Assembly: GCA_029379385.1 (NCBI GenBank)
Contig: CM055613.1
Coordinates: 11,674,001 to 11,738,000, forward strand
Direction: 5' to 3'
DNA: 64,000 nucleotides
From: Quillaja saponaria
Taxonomy: Eukaryota; Streptophyta; Magnoliopsida; Fabales; Quillajaceae
Position 1 is the stretch's first letter, and every line of letters starts with the position of its first letter. Below are positions 37,286 to 50,581 of this stretch, piece after piece. The notes beneath the pieces are model-generated. The model saw only the letters and a program-made list of their open reading frames with translations. It did no database searches and was not told where the DNA came from. The position numbers were made by a program, and so were the translations under genes.

Positions 37286-40270
37286 AGTAATAATGCATTG
37301 TGGATGCGACAGAAATAGATTTTTTCCCCTTGATGCCTTAACATTTTTTTTCCTTTGAATGAAAAATGCAACGGTGGTGTACTGTATTGCTCTCTTCTAC
37401 CATTTTGTATTGGTATATCTTGTGGTAAATCACATGTTCTATAATATGGAATAAATGGTAAATCTGCAATTTTGAGTTGGGCCAAAAGGCAAGTCATCAC
37501 GAGAATTATGTACAGGATTTTGGATGAAGAAAACAGAAGATGGAAGGCGAAATTTTGTGACTGAAGACAACTAGAAAACCAGTTATGGTAGCATGAAATT
37601 TTGTAACATACATGCTCATTTCATTAATCTGATATATTATTAGTAGATGATGTTGGATTAGGTAATTATGAAAGTAAGAATGTGAAATTGCTACTGTACT
37701 GGCTTTATGTATAGAATCATTTTAACTTGCTAACAACTGAGACTCTTTTGAGTGTTATTATTTGCAGTGACGCCCCGCAATAGTAATACCAATAATTGAA
37801 TGAGGGGAGGACAAAAATCTCACTACCACTAGTCCTAGTCCCCCTCCATAGTTGCTTCATATCTAATCAAGAATTAGACATTTGAAAGTTTTCACAGCAA
37901 AACGAAATCAGTGGTGTCCCATTTAATGGACTTTACTATTCTAGTGGAGGATTTGAAGATAAGGAATAATGGATAATAAAATGGTCTGTGTTTCATAAAT
38001 TAACTTGACTGGCTACATTATCTTGTACAGCCATCAAAATGCTTCATGAAGCTTGTATTTGATTACCAGCAATATGAATCTCCTTCACACAACATAGGTT
38101 AAAAAACTTTTGCATATCTCTGTCACACTTCCAAGATAACTAACACTCACAAGCTTGTCCATGCAATAAAATATTTTATGTCTTATTTATTTGATCTCTT
38201 GGTGTTTTGGTGTCATCTTCTGCTTTTACAAAGATTAAGACTTGTTGGGCTGATTCTTCATGTAACTTCGAAATAAATCAATAATCCAAGTTGGTATCTT
38301 TCAGATTATTTGGAATAAGTTTAGGGTACTTCAATGATCTCAATGCACCAAGGGTTCTTCATGCAAAGGCATCTATACTTCATGTAGTCATTTTGTGTCC
38401 TTTGCAGTAAGACATTGGAATTATAACTAAGTGGTTAATTATAACCACTCTAAACTATTCCTTGGAATCATAAACCAGCTGATTATGATAATTTATCACT
38501 TGTCATTTAAAGTTCTTCAAAAATATAATTATTTGTTTATGATAAATAAATTGTTTATCATACAATAATTGGAATTCTCTCTACTAAGAATAAAAAGAGT
38601 ACATGACCGAACCAAAAATTTCAGTTTAAAATAGTCCTCTCATCTTAAAAGAAAGTTTAGTTTTTGTCTTGAATTTTGTATAATGAAAGTCTTGTGAAGG
38701 AAATGTTGTGGCAGCTCACTTGGTTTGATGACATTAGGGAAAACAACCTTTAAGGACTATACTCATGCAATACAATTTTATAGTATTGATCCATATTGTA
38801 AAACTAATATTTATCTTTAATTTAATTATTATAAATCATAAACTTTCAGCAACTAAAATAGTTGTATATACTCTTAGCAAAAGAAAACAAAATAGTTGTA
38901 TATACTATTTTCATCAAATTTGTAGGTTTTCTCTTCTTATTTTAGACTAAACTAATGCTATTGTTTGCGTACTACCACAATAGAAGTGCTTTAATATTTT
39001 GTGTCAAGACCCAAAATGATTTTCTAAGGTCACTAAAAACATCATTTGAAATATCATGGAATCTTTTCATCTTGAACTATTCGAAAGAGACAACCAGATT
39101 GTCTTGTATTTTTGGTGAAAAATGATAGTTTAATAATTGGTTTTAAATTTGATAATTCTATATAATTTTTTTATTGAGTAAATTAAAAGGTATGTAGGGT
39201 AACTATAAATTTCGACATGAAACATTGTCCACATCACTACCAACTTATATCTGGAAAAACTCTCACTATATCTATGTCAGAGCCAAAGCTAAGAATTCCA
39301 TACATTAATTATAGTCTTTATATGCCCACAGTTTATGATATTAATATTTTAGTTAAGTGAGGACAATATCTTTAATAGAATTTGAAAAATAAATTAATTG
39401 AGATGCATGATCACCACTTAGTGTGAAAAAAAACACACAAATACCATTTAAGAAAATATATCTTTATATATAGGGCTGTATAAGGAGTTGAGAGAAATAA
39501 ATTAAACACTTTGCAATTAGCGTCAAAATTTAATTCATGGTTGGTTAAAGTTTTGATGGATTTAGTAAAATGCATTTTTTTAGTTGAACTTTAGCCGCTG
39601 ATTGATAAATATATAAATGATTTAATTGCACAAAATATAAAAGTATTTCTATATAAGAATACTAAAGGCACATTCTTGAGTGAAGCACATACAATAAATG
39701 AATATATATGATATGGTGAAGATAATAAAAATTACTTAAATAAAATGTATATTATGTGAGTCTGAGTGAGATTAGTAAATGTTCAAGAAATTTTGCACGT
39801 TATAACATTGAATGTGAATCTCACATATGAATCGAAATAAAGTGATTAGTATGCTTAAGGAGCCTAGTTAATAGGTACATTTTTTTAACTTCCTTAGGAT
39901 CAAAATTTTAAAAAGGTCATGAAATTATAATTTTTTAATTTCAACGTAATTGAATTAGGATTTGTATACACTAAAATTCTATAACTTTCAGTTAATAGGT
40001 TGGATGGGTTTTGGCAACTAGATCCACATATAGTCCTCTTATGGAGGGGCCAATCCTTCCATCGCTTTTCTCCATTTCTGGCAGTTTTCTCAAAAGTCGA
40101 CTACATACAAATAGAGCATATTGTTTTCGATCAATAAAGAATAATACCTACAAATTAAGTCATAATATATCTTGGCATGCTCCTAGTTAGCAAAAATTGT
40201 TTTAACCAAAAGGCCAAAGGCCAATTTTTTGTAATTGAATCCAGTTGTCACTTATCAATAAAGAAAGCAC
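37286..40270. other. MRL7 3' region and AT-rich spacer
   Basis: The first 300-400 bases are probably MRL7 3' UTR. The rest has no supported gene. The segment at about 39190-39300 is a diverged relative of the 111-bp repeat near 50.6 kb: both share an acatc-ctacca-cttatat core followed by a 'gagccaaagctaa'/'gaacaaagctaa' stretch. Confidence 0.5.
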
Positions 40271-40348
40271 AAAAACTTAAATTTAAATTTGGAGTCTTTT
40301 TGGCTTCATTAGTTTTACAATTAGGTCTCTGTATTTTAAATTTTTAGC

Positions 40349-43300
40349 TAAATTATACTTTTAGTTCATATATTTTGACAAAAATATTAATTTAGCCCTC
40401 ATAGTTCAAAAAGTCAAAATGTAATATTTTAGTTTTAAAATCACACAATGTAATACATTCTGTCACCTCTGTTTATTTTAACTTTAAGGAAAGTGACATG
40501 ACATAATAGATGCTTATGTGGAATTTCATATGGACTAAACTATAAGAATATAATTAATTTTTTATACAAAAATAAAAATTTTAAAAAAATCTATGACCAG
40601 TACACTCCACCACTCCGTCATCGATCCCAACCCTACCCTATTGTATCTCTCTCATCCTTAGTCCCACCTCTACTCCACTTCTTAACCACCATAGCTGTTA
40701 AGTCTCATTTATCTAAGCTTAGATGTCAAGGTTGGTTTCACGTGCAGTCCCTGGGATTCCTTTTCGAAGCTTAAGTCATTCTTTTGTAAAGATAAATTTT
40801 AGTGTAAGTGTGTAAAATGGAAAGAATGAAAATCTTTTATTTTTGGGTCTTAATCCCTTTATATAGTGATGAGTGACCAATAAGATGATGTCACATGTCA
40901 AGTGAGTGGTCCTCTTCAATTTGGATAAGGTTTTCACTTGTCCTGTGTGAATTGGTTAGAGTGTAATACAATACTAACACTAGTCTCCCGAAAAAGCAAG
41001 TTTAGGTGGTGGAACGAATCGGGCAAAAGTTAAAGCTGGGATAAATGATCTCATTTTCTGATCTTGTTGGTTGAGGTAAAGGCTCTTAGAGCCATGGAAA
41101 TGACAAAGTTTGAATTAGGGTATAGAGGACGGGCCAAGGACCGAAGGAATTGAGCTAAGGCCTTGAAGGTCAAGTTGAGGCTGAACTAGACTACTCCTTT
41201 CTTTTTTGGGATCAAGTTAAAATGTCCAGACTTGCTGAGCTTTTGAAATGACACGTATGTGCTTGCACTTTGTTTCATCTTTCTCTTTAAGGTCAGGTCA
41301 ATTTTCCCTTTTCTAATGATGATGCTTCTATACTTAAGAATATTTTTGAAGGGATTGGCAAGTGTAGATCTTGGTGCTCGTTTGTATCTTCTGAGGTCTT
41401 CATAGGTTTAGTTAAAAAGCCAACCTCTCTATAACTTCATAATTAGAGGTCTTTCCAGATTCTCTGAGGTCTTCATATGTTTGATTTATGAATCGACCTT
41501 TTCATTAGCATCAGGAGTGGTCAGAGCTTATGAGCTGGACCGTCGTCCAGGCATTTGGTGCACTTATAAGATGGCCTTATTTTGCCCTAGAGTTTGGGCC
41601 TTGCAAGTCGACACCTAAACATTTAAGTCTTATTGTGTATTTGATTCGTCTGTCGACTATCCCTACAGTTTTATCTCCTCAGGGAGTTCTATTTTACCAT
41701 GGGTTCCAGAGACACGAGAATTTTGGTGGTCTCATTTCTTCCATTGAATTGGCATACAGAGCCACTAGTAATCCGATATCATACTCTGGGTCTAAGCACC
41801 AAGGCCACCTAGCTATGTTAGCAATGATGACATGGTGTTTTAGTGTCGGGTAGGTTAGTCAAGGTAGACGTTAGTCTTTCTAGTCATGCTTGCAAGGTAT
41901 TGGGCACGATCGGAAGGAGTGCGATCAATGTGGTTGTGAGGTCCACTAAAACATCAGTGCATGACTGAAATTCATGTGAGCCCTGCTTATGCATTGAGAT
42001 GTTCTTGCGTCATTATCTATGACTGTGAATAAGACTAAATAACCAGTATTAAATAAAAAAAAGTCGTTAAATTAACATCAAGGTATACATGTAATGCCAT
42101 TTTCATAAGAAAATTAACATGTAATAAAATAGTAGCAATAACATGTGTAAGATTAATTATTTTGATGTGTCAAATCCCAAGCTGTAGCATAGCTCTCTTT
42201 AGAGACCCTAAGAACTATGGCGGCGAGGTGAGTTCATGACATTATCTAACTTGTCCATAAGTCGTTTAAGCCAAAACAAGCAGAGTCGATATGTCTTAGC
42301 CAAGCTGACAAGCTGTCAGTGGCTTGCCAGCTTGAACCAACGGCTAAATCGAGCCATCCAATTGCAAAGCCAATGTCAGTTTTTCTAGTAGTGGCCCCCT
42401 TTAGTCCGGCACCTAGCATTCCCTTTATCTAGGAGGTCCAAGAGTCAATTCTCCTAGACGGCTAATTGGGGGTTTATTCCTCCCTTCCCCTCCTCAATAA
42501 AAAAAAAAAAGAAAAAAAGAAAAGTGGTTCTAGTAGTGAGTGGAGGTGTTTTAAACATTGGATGGTGGCAGTTTTTTAGTAGGTATAAATGGTGTGACTC
42601 TCTATTGCTATAGGTAGTCAATAATTGGGTTGGGACGCCAGAAATTATTAGTAGAAATTAAGGAAGAAAGTTGCAGGCATGTGAGGGACAATGTAGTTAT
42701 TCTTTAACAAGCGTGGTGGCAGGTTTAGGCTCCAGTGGTGGTGCAATTTGATGAGAATGATTGTAGGGATGAGGTCAATGATGTAATGGATCTCTGATTG
42801 TGGTTGGTTGTTGGATGCTGCAAATATGGTGAAACTTGGATATAAATGGTGGTGTTTTGAGTTGAAGGTAGAGACCTAGGGAGGTGTGTGAGAGCTTGTG
42901 GATCTCAATTTGTGGAGATCTTTGGGTATGCTTATTACGATAACATCAATGATATTACAGTGGTGGCAGCATGATGATTTGATACCGTGAAACGATCCAA
43001 AAGTATGGTAGAACTCATCGTGCAAAGTTGTTAGAGATGTCTTTGAAGGCTCGAGTGAAATATCATTGTTGATGGAGGCCACAAAAGAGGTATCAGTTTC
43101 ACCATGGTGTGGTGAAAATGGCCAATAAGGTGATGTCATGTGTCATGTGAGTGGTTCTCCCTCAATTTGGATGAGGTTACCACATGTCCTGTATGGATTG
43201 GTTAGACTGTAATACCATACTAACAATGGCCATCGAAAGCATATCCCGAAAAGTGCAAGATTACCTTGCTGAAGTGCAAGCAAGTTGTGAAGTTGTTACT

Positions 43301-43946
43301 GCAGTAAATATTGAAAAAAACAAAAAGAATATCTGATTCTATAACCACTTCCCCAATCCTACCCACCTTCATCTCCATTGGCAAGGCTTTTCATTCTCAC
43401 CCCAAATTTGTTCTCTTAAATCTCATATTCACAAAATCCACCCATCGTCCTCTATCTCCACCCCTTCGCAACAACTTATTTGATCGAACATCCAAGTACA
43501 ATTTTGGATCTCTAGAAACTTTCAGAATCGAAATCGTTGTTAACTATAAGAAGAATTTAAGAAGCCTTGGGAAAAGATCAGATTTGGGTTCAAAATTTCT
43601 AAATATTGCTTTTCTCTAAACAAATCATATCTAGATTTTTTTACAAAAATTAATGTATTTTTTAGGGAAAAAATTTGAGACTTTTTATTTTTTAACAGCA
43701 GTGTGGCAATTCCTTATTTGTTCATTATAACATATCAGAAAATAATGTATTGAATTGTTTGTCACATCATTCTGTTTTATTCATGCCGTACTCTGTTAAC
43801 CAATATTTAACAAAATATAACAGAAATGACCACGTTGCCTAATTTATAAAATTAAGAATAAATTTTGACTTTTTTAAACTATGGGAACTAAACTGAGCTT
43901 TTGGTCAAACTATAAAAATTAAAAGTATAATTTAGTTTAAATTTTT
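40349..43946. repeat. Degenerate composite repeat with inverted flanks and internal direct repeats
   Basis: The segment at about 40349-40434 (ctaaattatacttttag ... ttcaaaaagtcaaaa) recurs in inverted orientation at about 43860-43946. Between them, 40875-40980 and 43120-43224 form a direct repeat of about 105 bp (ccaataag-tgatgtca ... atactaaca). Short, broken reading frames fill the interior and none matches a known protein by eye. This looks like an old transposon nest. The superfamily is unknown and exact ends were not found. Confidence 0.6.
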
Positions 43947-44880
43947 TCAGCTGACCCACTCTATTTTATTTTTATTTTAATTAGGTCCCACATGTACTTC
44001 TCTATAAAAACACAAAAAAATATTTCCTAGAAAATGAGAATAAGAAAATCAAACAACACAAAAAAAAATAATTATTTGAACCTTGGAACAAAAGCTTCCA
44101 GAAAAATATAAGAAATTTTGAAAAATAAATATAAAAATTTAGAAGAAAATGCATATGTGAGACCCCATTGAAATAATTGAAAGTAGAATTACTCAACTGA
44201 GAAAATTGAAAAGCAGTGAACCAAATTGAAAAATGACTGAAACCACGGGGACCTAAAGTGTAGTTTAGCCTACTTCTTAATCTTCAAGTAATCAAGTTGC
44301 ATCGTACTAGTCACAAGAGATTTTGGGTGGAACCCTTAAAAATCGAGCATGGGGGTGCTGAACCTTGAATAGCCAACTCTGGGCCTGATGGTCACGACCT
44401 GAGACTTAAAAGCTCACCGTTGAATCGAGCCATGGTCCCCACCCCACCCTTTCAAGTTGCTGTAGTCACAGACTGGACCCACCAAACCATAATTAAGCCA
44501 TTAATAAATTAGAATGGCATCTTTGTAAAATTGAGAAACATCGACTGGTTTTAAAAGTAAGGCGCCAAAATCACAGAAGAAATCCTTCACTTACATCTCT
44601 CAAATATCCTAAAAAAATTAAACAAATCACTATTAGTGAGAATTTAGTTCAAATAGTTTTTATTTGTTTTCTCATTTTTATTGCCTAGTTTGAACATTCC
44701 TACTATATCGACAAAAAAATCACTTACCAATTTACTTGCAACTCTTAAATGTAAAAACAAAATTAAATAAATCACTTACACTAGGCCGAACATCACATTC
44801 ACTAAAAAAAAAAAAAAAAACACCGGCTATTCTCCCGCGTTAAAATAAGGAATTGGAACTATTGATTATCAAAACAAACC
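43947..44880. other. Spacer upstream of the TPR-like gene
   Basis: No gene is supported. The stretch near 44212-44272 (gaccaaattg-like, ggggacctaaagtgtag) is wording typical of dispersed plant repeat ends and is probably related to the repeat region to the left. A poly-A run lies at about 44803-44821. Confidence 0.45.
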
Positions 44881-44889
44881 ATACGTCTA

Positions 44890-44947
44890 ATCCAACCAAT
44901 AAAATCACGTGCGCAGCCCATATTTTGTATCTGATATGTATATAAAA
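44890..44947 (+). promoter_or_regulatory. Core promoter of the TPR-like gene (CCAAT, G-box, TATA)
   Basis: In order upstream of the coding sequence there are CCAAT at about 44895-44899, CACGTG (G-box) at 44906-44911 and TATATAAA at 44939-44946. The TATA box is about 135-145 bases before the start codon, leaving a leader of about 110 bases. Spacing and order are typical. G-boxes are bound by bZIP and bHLH factors, so light or ABA control is possible but unproven. Confidence 0.65.
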
Positions 44948-45081
44948 ACCACAGACAACCTCTTCCGGCAACCAACTAACCAAAGAGTTCAAGACTCTGA
45001 ACGAGAGGACTAATCTCTGTCTCTCTTTCTGAAGAAAATCTACTTTTCTAGTGCTTTAGAGAAAGGGGATCTTCAATTTTT

Positions 45082-46529
45082 ATGAGAATTATGCTTCTAC
45101 GAAGCTCCTCGACGCCTATAATAAATTCATGGATTCCCCACTCTGGTAAAGAATCATCCCCAGAATACGAGATGATTCACCAAATTCCAAGAACCCGTTC
45201 GATTACATTGTCTGCTTCATCGAGTAGTGTATCTTCGTTTGATGATTCCATGAGAAAAATGACAAGGACACTCTCTGAGACTGATCTTCGGGACCTCTCT
45301 GTGCCAAAGAAGAAACCTTTCAACAAGATCCTTAGTGGGCTTTCGGTTGCAGAAGAGGAGGATGGGTTTCATAATCACGTGAGATCGGCTTCGGTGGATC
45401 TGGGTTTGTTTTCGAGTTCTGGGTTGGACGAAGGTTGTGAGGTTGGCGTGAGAGACAAAGGGTTGCTGAGTGTTTTAGTTGGTGGTGGGACCAATGGTGG
45501 ACGTGGTGGATCCAATGGTGGAAATGATGGGAACTCAGGCTTCTGGGATTCGAATCACGGGAATGATAATACAGATGTTTATTACCAGAAAATGATCGAG
45601 GCCAATCCAGGGAATTCGCTTCTTCTTAGCAATTACGCCAAGTTCTTGAAAGAGGTGTGTGTGAATATTTAACCCCATGGAATTTTGGTGCTTCATATGT
45701 TTATGTTTGCTTCTGAGATAAATGATGAAAAAGGAAATTTCTGTTTTTACGTGTTAATGTTTGAGTTCCATGTGATGAAAAGCTTAAATCTGTTTCCCTT
45801 CTGTTTCTTATTTGGTGATTATGTTTTATATTTCTTGTGGCATGAATGTATTCAGAATATATAGCTCTTTTCGTTTCTTTATTTTTTGAAAATTTATATG
45901 TACGCAAATGGTACTATATGCTATATAAGCATTATGGTAAGGTTTTATGTTTTGATTCTTAATATTGCAATTTTTGAACTAAATTGAAATTTCAAAGCTG
46001 TATAACACGAAAATACTATGCTTATCCTTCATCGCTACCTGCTTGATATGGTTTTTATTTAATTCCTTTAGTTCTAATTCGTTACTTTGGAACGGTGACA
46101 GGTTCGTGCTGACTTTATTAAAGCCGAAGAGTACTGTGGAAGGGCAATTTTGGCCAATCCAAATGATGGGAATGTATTATCCATGTATGCAGATTTAATT
46201 TGGCAGAGCCATAAGGATGCTCCTCGAGCTGATAGTTATCATGATCAAGCTGTCAAAGCTGCACCAGATGATTGGTAAGAATCATTCTTAGACTGCTTCA
46301 TTAGCTGTTGTAATGATGTTATGGTCATTTATAGCAAAAAGTGATTCGTTGAATTAACTCCATTTTGTGGATTTGGTGTTGCAGTTATGTATTAGCATCC
46401 TATGCTCATTTTCTTTGGGATACTGAAGAAGATGAAGAAGTGGAAGAAGAAACCACTAAGACGTCTCCCTTTAGTTTCTTACATGGGACTCCTCCTCCAC
46501 CACCTCCTCCTTTGGTTGCTGCATCTTAA
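45082..46529 (+). CDS. Tetratricopeptide-like (TPR) superfamily protein
   Basis: Three exons, 45082-45654, 46102-46274 and 46385-46529, give 296 residues. The second ATG at 45091 ([14 protein letters not shown]) may be the true start, because related proteins as I recall them begin MLLRSSSTP. That would give 293 residues. The N-terminal half is Ser-rich and probably disordered ([23 protein letters not shown]), with a Gly/Asn-rich stretch. The second half holds TPR-like helices: [20 protein letters not shown], then [20 protein letters not shown], then [18 protein letters not shown], then [12 protein letters not shown]. It ends in an acidic run (EEDEEVEEE) and seven prolines ([12 protein letters not shown]). 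The family is plant-wide and mostly uncharacterised. A protein-binding role is inferred from the repeats. Confidence 0.87.
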
Positions 46530-47347
46530 ACTCACCCTCTGTCATCTCTTGTGTTCTATAGCTCATATATACCTATCTAACACTTGTTGATATCGCCTTA
46601 ACATTGCTCTCATTTTTCCCGCTTAGATTAGAGTATTTGTAATAGCTAGTAGCTTGTTTTTGTTTCCCTTGTCCTGAAATTAAGGAATGTAGAAAACATT
46701 GAGTAATGGAATGGGTATTTTCTTCTCATGTGCCTTCTATCTACCTATCTAGCAATTGAACCCTTCAATATTTCAATGATATTGGTGTTATCATGCCTTG
46801 CAGTTCTGTATGCAAATGTGCCTCACTAGCTGGTCTAATCCTCTGAAGCACTTGGTAGCTAACAAAATGATTTTCTGGTACATACCAAACCGACAGTTTA
46901 TTTTACTTATTTATTTTATTAACTGGGCAAAATTTTAATTGGTGAATATGGAAGCCAACAGAAGGTCCTGTGCTAGCTATTTTATGCAGGTATTTACAAT
47001 ATCTTAGGAAGTGAAACAAGGTTTTTTTTGTTCTTAAACTACTACAGTTGACGAGGAAAACAGTGTATTATTGGTTCAAATATTGCTTTCTTATAAAGAA
47101 AACTGTAAAAAAGCCGAACTCCTAGGAATCATAAATCCTGCTGTTTCTCTGGCTAAACAAAGCATTTGGTATGTGGCAATACGGAAAACAGCCTAGAAAA
47201 TTTACTGACAACTTTTAGTGTTAACACTTTGATTCCAGACCAGTGGTATGCTGGAATGAATATGCTCTACCATTTATCTTCTGTGCTCTTCCTGACAAGC
47301 CTTCTGGATTTCTAACACATAATATATCTGTCATCTGCCAATGAGGT
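46530..47347. other. Spacer between convergent TPR-like and ENT8 genes
   Basis: It contains the 3' UTRs of both convergent genes and no further coding sequence that I can support. Confidence 0.5.
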
Positions 47348-48903
47348 TCATATGATCCAGAACCAACTCAGAAGGGAACCACCTACCAAGCCTATCCCCA
47401 GGAAGACGACCATCACAATTGCAGATAACTCTGCTTCCGAAATGGGCACTGACTTAGGAGCTAGGATCATAAGGACGCTTGTAAGGTACCCATTTGTTAG
47501 TCCAAGCATGAATGTCAGAACTACCACCGGTGCCTCAGTTTTCAGCCACCTTGGTCCATGGAGGCAAGCAGTAAAGAGCGGATAGAAGAAGAGCCTGACA
47601 GTGCAAGCCCATGTTGCTTTTCTGGTACTCGTTAAAACATATACTGCAGTCAGAGATTTCCCCATTAAATCTGCCAAATTATAAACAGTGATCAGTAAAA
47701 TCGGGTACCAATCTTTAAGAAGCTTGGATTCCACATTTTCGGCAATATATCCCGGGAAAATGGACAGAGTCACGATATAAATTATAGAAATCCCAAAAGC
47801 TGGCCCACTAATTTTTCTTGCCACTGCCCAAAATTTTGGCCCTGAACACAATGGTTCATCCTGAAGAACTCTGTAATGCTGCTGTATGACTGGTAACTTG
47901 TACAGCAAGTTACAAAAGAGAATGCAGCATAGGAGGAAAATGTTGTCAACAATGAAGTATAAATGGGCGCTTGTTTGAAGTCCCTTTGGGGTTTGTGGAA
48001 GTGATGCCTTAGTTAGAATCCTCAAGACAGAAATAATGATACCTGTCAACCAGCAAATATTTTCATCATGAACAGTAATCCAGTAAGCATGAAACTTCTA
48101 GTATCAGGGAATTCAAAGTTACCCCTTGAGCTGATTCATGCTGCTTTATTTTACAGGTTTAGTTCCACCAGGAAAACTAGCAAAGTTAGTGCCCTTTCAG
48201 AAGTTATATTAATATTTTTGTTTTACAAACTGGTTAAATGCATGAAAACTGAGCTACCTTTGAGTGTCAATTATATAATGGATTCAACAGATGACAGGTT
48301 CTCTCTGCATCTACTAGAAAGTATGGATATCATCCAACCATAAAAAAAATAATTCAATAATTAATGTTGGAAGCTGCAGAATTTTTTGGTACCCGAGGAA
48401 GCAGTTCCAGCAAAAACAGCTTGCATATACTGTTTTGGAAGCTTCCCAGCTGATCCTATTAAGCTTGCTCCTACCAAACCATCTGCTAAACCACATAGTA
48501 CCACTGATGCAACTGTCACCACATAGGCTCCATCTGGTCTCCCACTTGACCTTTTGCTGTACCAGGCCCAATCTATAATAGGAGCCACCATTAAAGAGAT
48601 AATGAACATGGAGAATCCCAAGTTCATTCTCAATCTCGAGCTGATCTTACTCCAACCACCCCAACTCATCATCACAATTAGTACTAGCACAGATGAACTC
48701 ATGTAAACTACAGAGAAAACCTTTTCAATGTGTTTGGTTGGATAGAGATAGGAAAAGTAATCAACAGCAGTGATCAACGCATTCCAAGGAAGCAAGTTGC
48801 CGGTACCAAGTAAGAAATGGATTATGTAAGCAATTCGGAGGGTGTCTTTTGTCTCCCCTTGATATTCGGAACCCTGGATGCCTTCCATTTTTTGCATTTT
48901 CAT
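47348..48903 (-). CDS. ENT8: Equilibrative nucleoside transporter (ENT8-like)
   Basis: A membrane carrier of the SLC29/ENT family that moves nucleosides across a membrane. Two exons, 48393-48903 and 47348-48042, join in phase 1 at GTASSG|IIISVLRILTKA and give 401 residues, normal for plant ENTs. Features in order are an N-terminal helix IHFLLGTGNLLPWNALITAVDYF (family signature LPWN), several hydrophobic segments through residue about 170, a central loop with QTPKGLQTSAHLYF, then ISGPAFGISIIYIVTLSIFPG, the family motif WYPILLITVYNLADLMGKSL, and a C-terminus VVFLGIGLVGGSLLSWFWII. About 10-11 membrane spans are expected. The intron position and short N-terminus suggest the ENT8 subtype rather than ENT1 or the ENT3-7 group; this assignment is from memory. 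Met6 could also be the start. Confidence 0.9.
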
Positions 48904-49813
48904 GTTGCAAACATTCTGGGTTTGAATTTAAGCACCATTTATATGGAATTTGAACATCTTATATGACTTGTAGATTAAATAGGCATATTCAAGCTGAGCT
49001 GATGAAAAATTTTCTTTAGCTCAAATTAAGGCTTGCTAGAATCTATTGCTTACGTTTGTCATGGAAAATGATTGCATTGTAAAACAAAAGAACCACAACA
49101 ACGAGCCAGTTTGGGACTGATTGACGGCGCTACCTGTTTTGATTATATACTTCTGATTGATGGATTTGGACTTGGAATCAATGTGGCTAATGCATAAAGA
49201 AAGTTTCTTCTTGGTGGGAACAGCAATGGATGGGTGACATTAGAAGTAATCTTTCTCTGTGATGCTACATATGAGTAAAGCTGGCTGGCATTGTGAAAAG
49301 AAAAATCATCCATCATCATGATAAAGGAAAAAAAATCAGTAATAACAGAAAATAATTGATGATAAAGCTCACTCATTTTCACTAACAGAATCTGGATAAG
49401 GGAAACCACTGGTGAAGAGCTGAAGCAGGGCTTGTCAAGAATGACATCTTGAAAAAGGAAAAAAAAGGGCACTTTCGGCGTGTCATTAAGACAATTACCC
49501 CTTCGCTCTGCAGAATTTGATACTGTCCTTAAGGAATTTTAACAGGAAAGCCACGATCATCCATGCTTTTCTTGCATGCTCAACTTTATTAACATTATGT
49601 ACTATGTAGGTTGATGATAATCAGCAACCAGACTTACAGCTGTACAGGTGAAGCTAGAATGTTCAAAAGGGTGTCTGAAAAATATTTATGCCAAGTAAAA
49701 CAACGTTAGAAAAACAATGTTGCACTGGCATAGTGTCTTGCCAGTTAAACTGTTAAACTAGTAATTAATTAACAAGAACTGATTACGAGTATAAACTTTA
49801 GTTAAACTAGAAT
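48904..49813. other. ENT8 upstream region
   Basis: This is the leader and promoter side of the ENT8-like gene on the minus strand. No TATA box was assigned, and the open frame at 49143-49472 has no family resemblance. Confidence 0.4.
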
Positions 49814-50184
49814 TAGGGGTGGCATTCGAATTGAATAATACCGAATAGTGAAATATTCAAATTTGAATACTGTTACTCAAATACTGATTATGAATATAAA
49901 CTTAAGTTCGAATTTGAATGTAATACTGAATATTCGTCTTCTAATTCGAATAGTTCAAATAGTACTCGAATAGTTTATATTTACTAATCATATTTTATAA
50001 ATATTATAAATAATATTCGAATAATTTGATGAAAACGAATAAAAAAAAGTAACGAATATTAATATGAATAATTCATAGAATATCAAAACGAATACTAGCA
50101 TATATATCTGAGTTCAAATTCAAATACCAACCTCAGTTTGAATTAGCTTTTAATACTAATAATTCATATTCATTTCCAGCCCTA
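49814..50184. mobile_element. hAT-type MITE, 371 bp
   Basis: The left end is TAGGGGTGGCATT and the right end, reverse-complemented, is TAGGGCTGGAAAT. TAGGG(G/C)TGG is a classic hAT inverted end. Flanks are ACTAGAAT on the left and CTTAGAAT on the right, an imperfect 8-bp target duplication sharing TAGAAT. The interior is AT-rich with many ATTCGAAT-like motifs and no coding capacity, as expected for a miniature element. Confidence 0.75.
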
Positions 50185-50581
50185 CTTAGAATCTGTAATA
50201 TTCTAGGTTACTTGTTGCTGGATAGCTTTTTTTATAAGTTTTTTTTTTTTCGTTTGCTAGTTTTTCTCACACTAGAACTACATTAGAAAAACAAAGCTGA
50301 AGTGGTATGGTGTTGATAAGGTAATTAACTGGATGCTAACAATATTTTTTGTTTCTTTTAATATTATAAACCCTAGAAATTTGGTTAATTTTTTTCTTGT
50401 CTCTCCAATTCTTCAATTTTAAAAACTAAGATGTTTCTGCATTAAAAAAAATGGCAGATATGGGAATTTTTTTATTATTTTTTTCAATGTAAATGGTTAG
50501 ATTTTTTTATTTTTTATTTATAAGAAAAATGAAAAGGTAGTAGAGTAATTCACATTCCGGCAATGAACATTGCATCCACAT

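Noticed and set aside
41530..41853. A 107-codon open frame in the 40-44 kb repeat region
   Set aside because: It matches no family I recognise, lies within degenerate repeat DNA and has no clear splice partners.
40875..43224. LTR retrotransposon with the 105-bp direct repeats as LTRs
   Set aside because: The repeats are too short and diverged for LTRs, lack TG...CA ends, a primer-binding site and any gag-pol sequence between them.
43311..43619. A 102-codon open frame near the inverted flank
   Set aside because: Its composition is that of AT-rich repeat DNA, with no recognisable domain. It was kept as part of the repeat.
49143..49472. A 109-codon minus-strand frame upstream of ENT8
   Set aside because: It has no ENT-like sequence, its composition is biased, and the ENT8 start is well placed at 48903.
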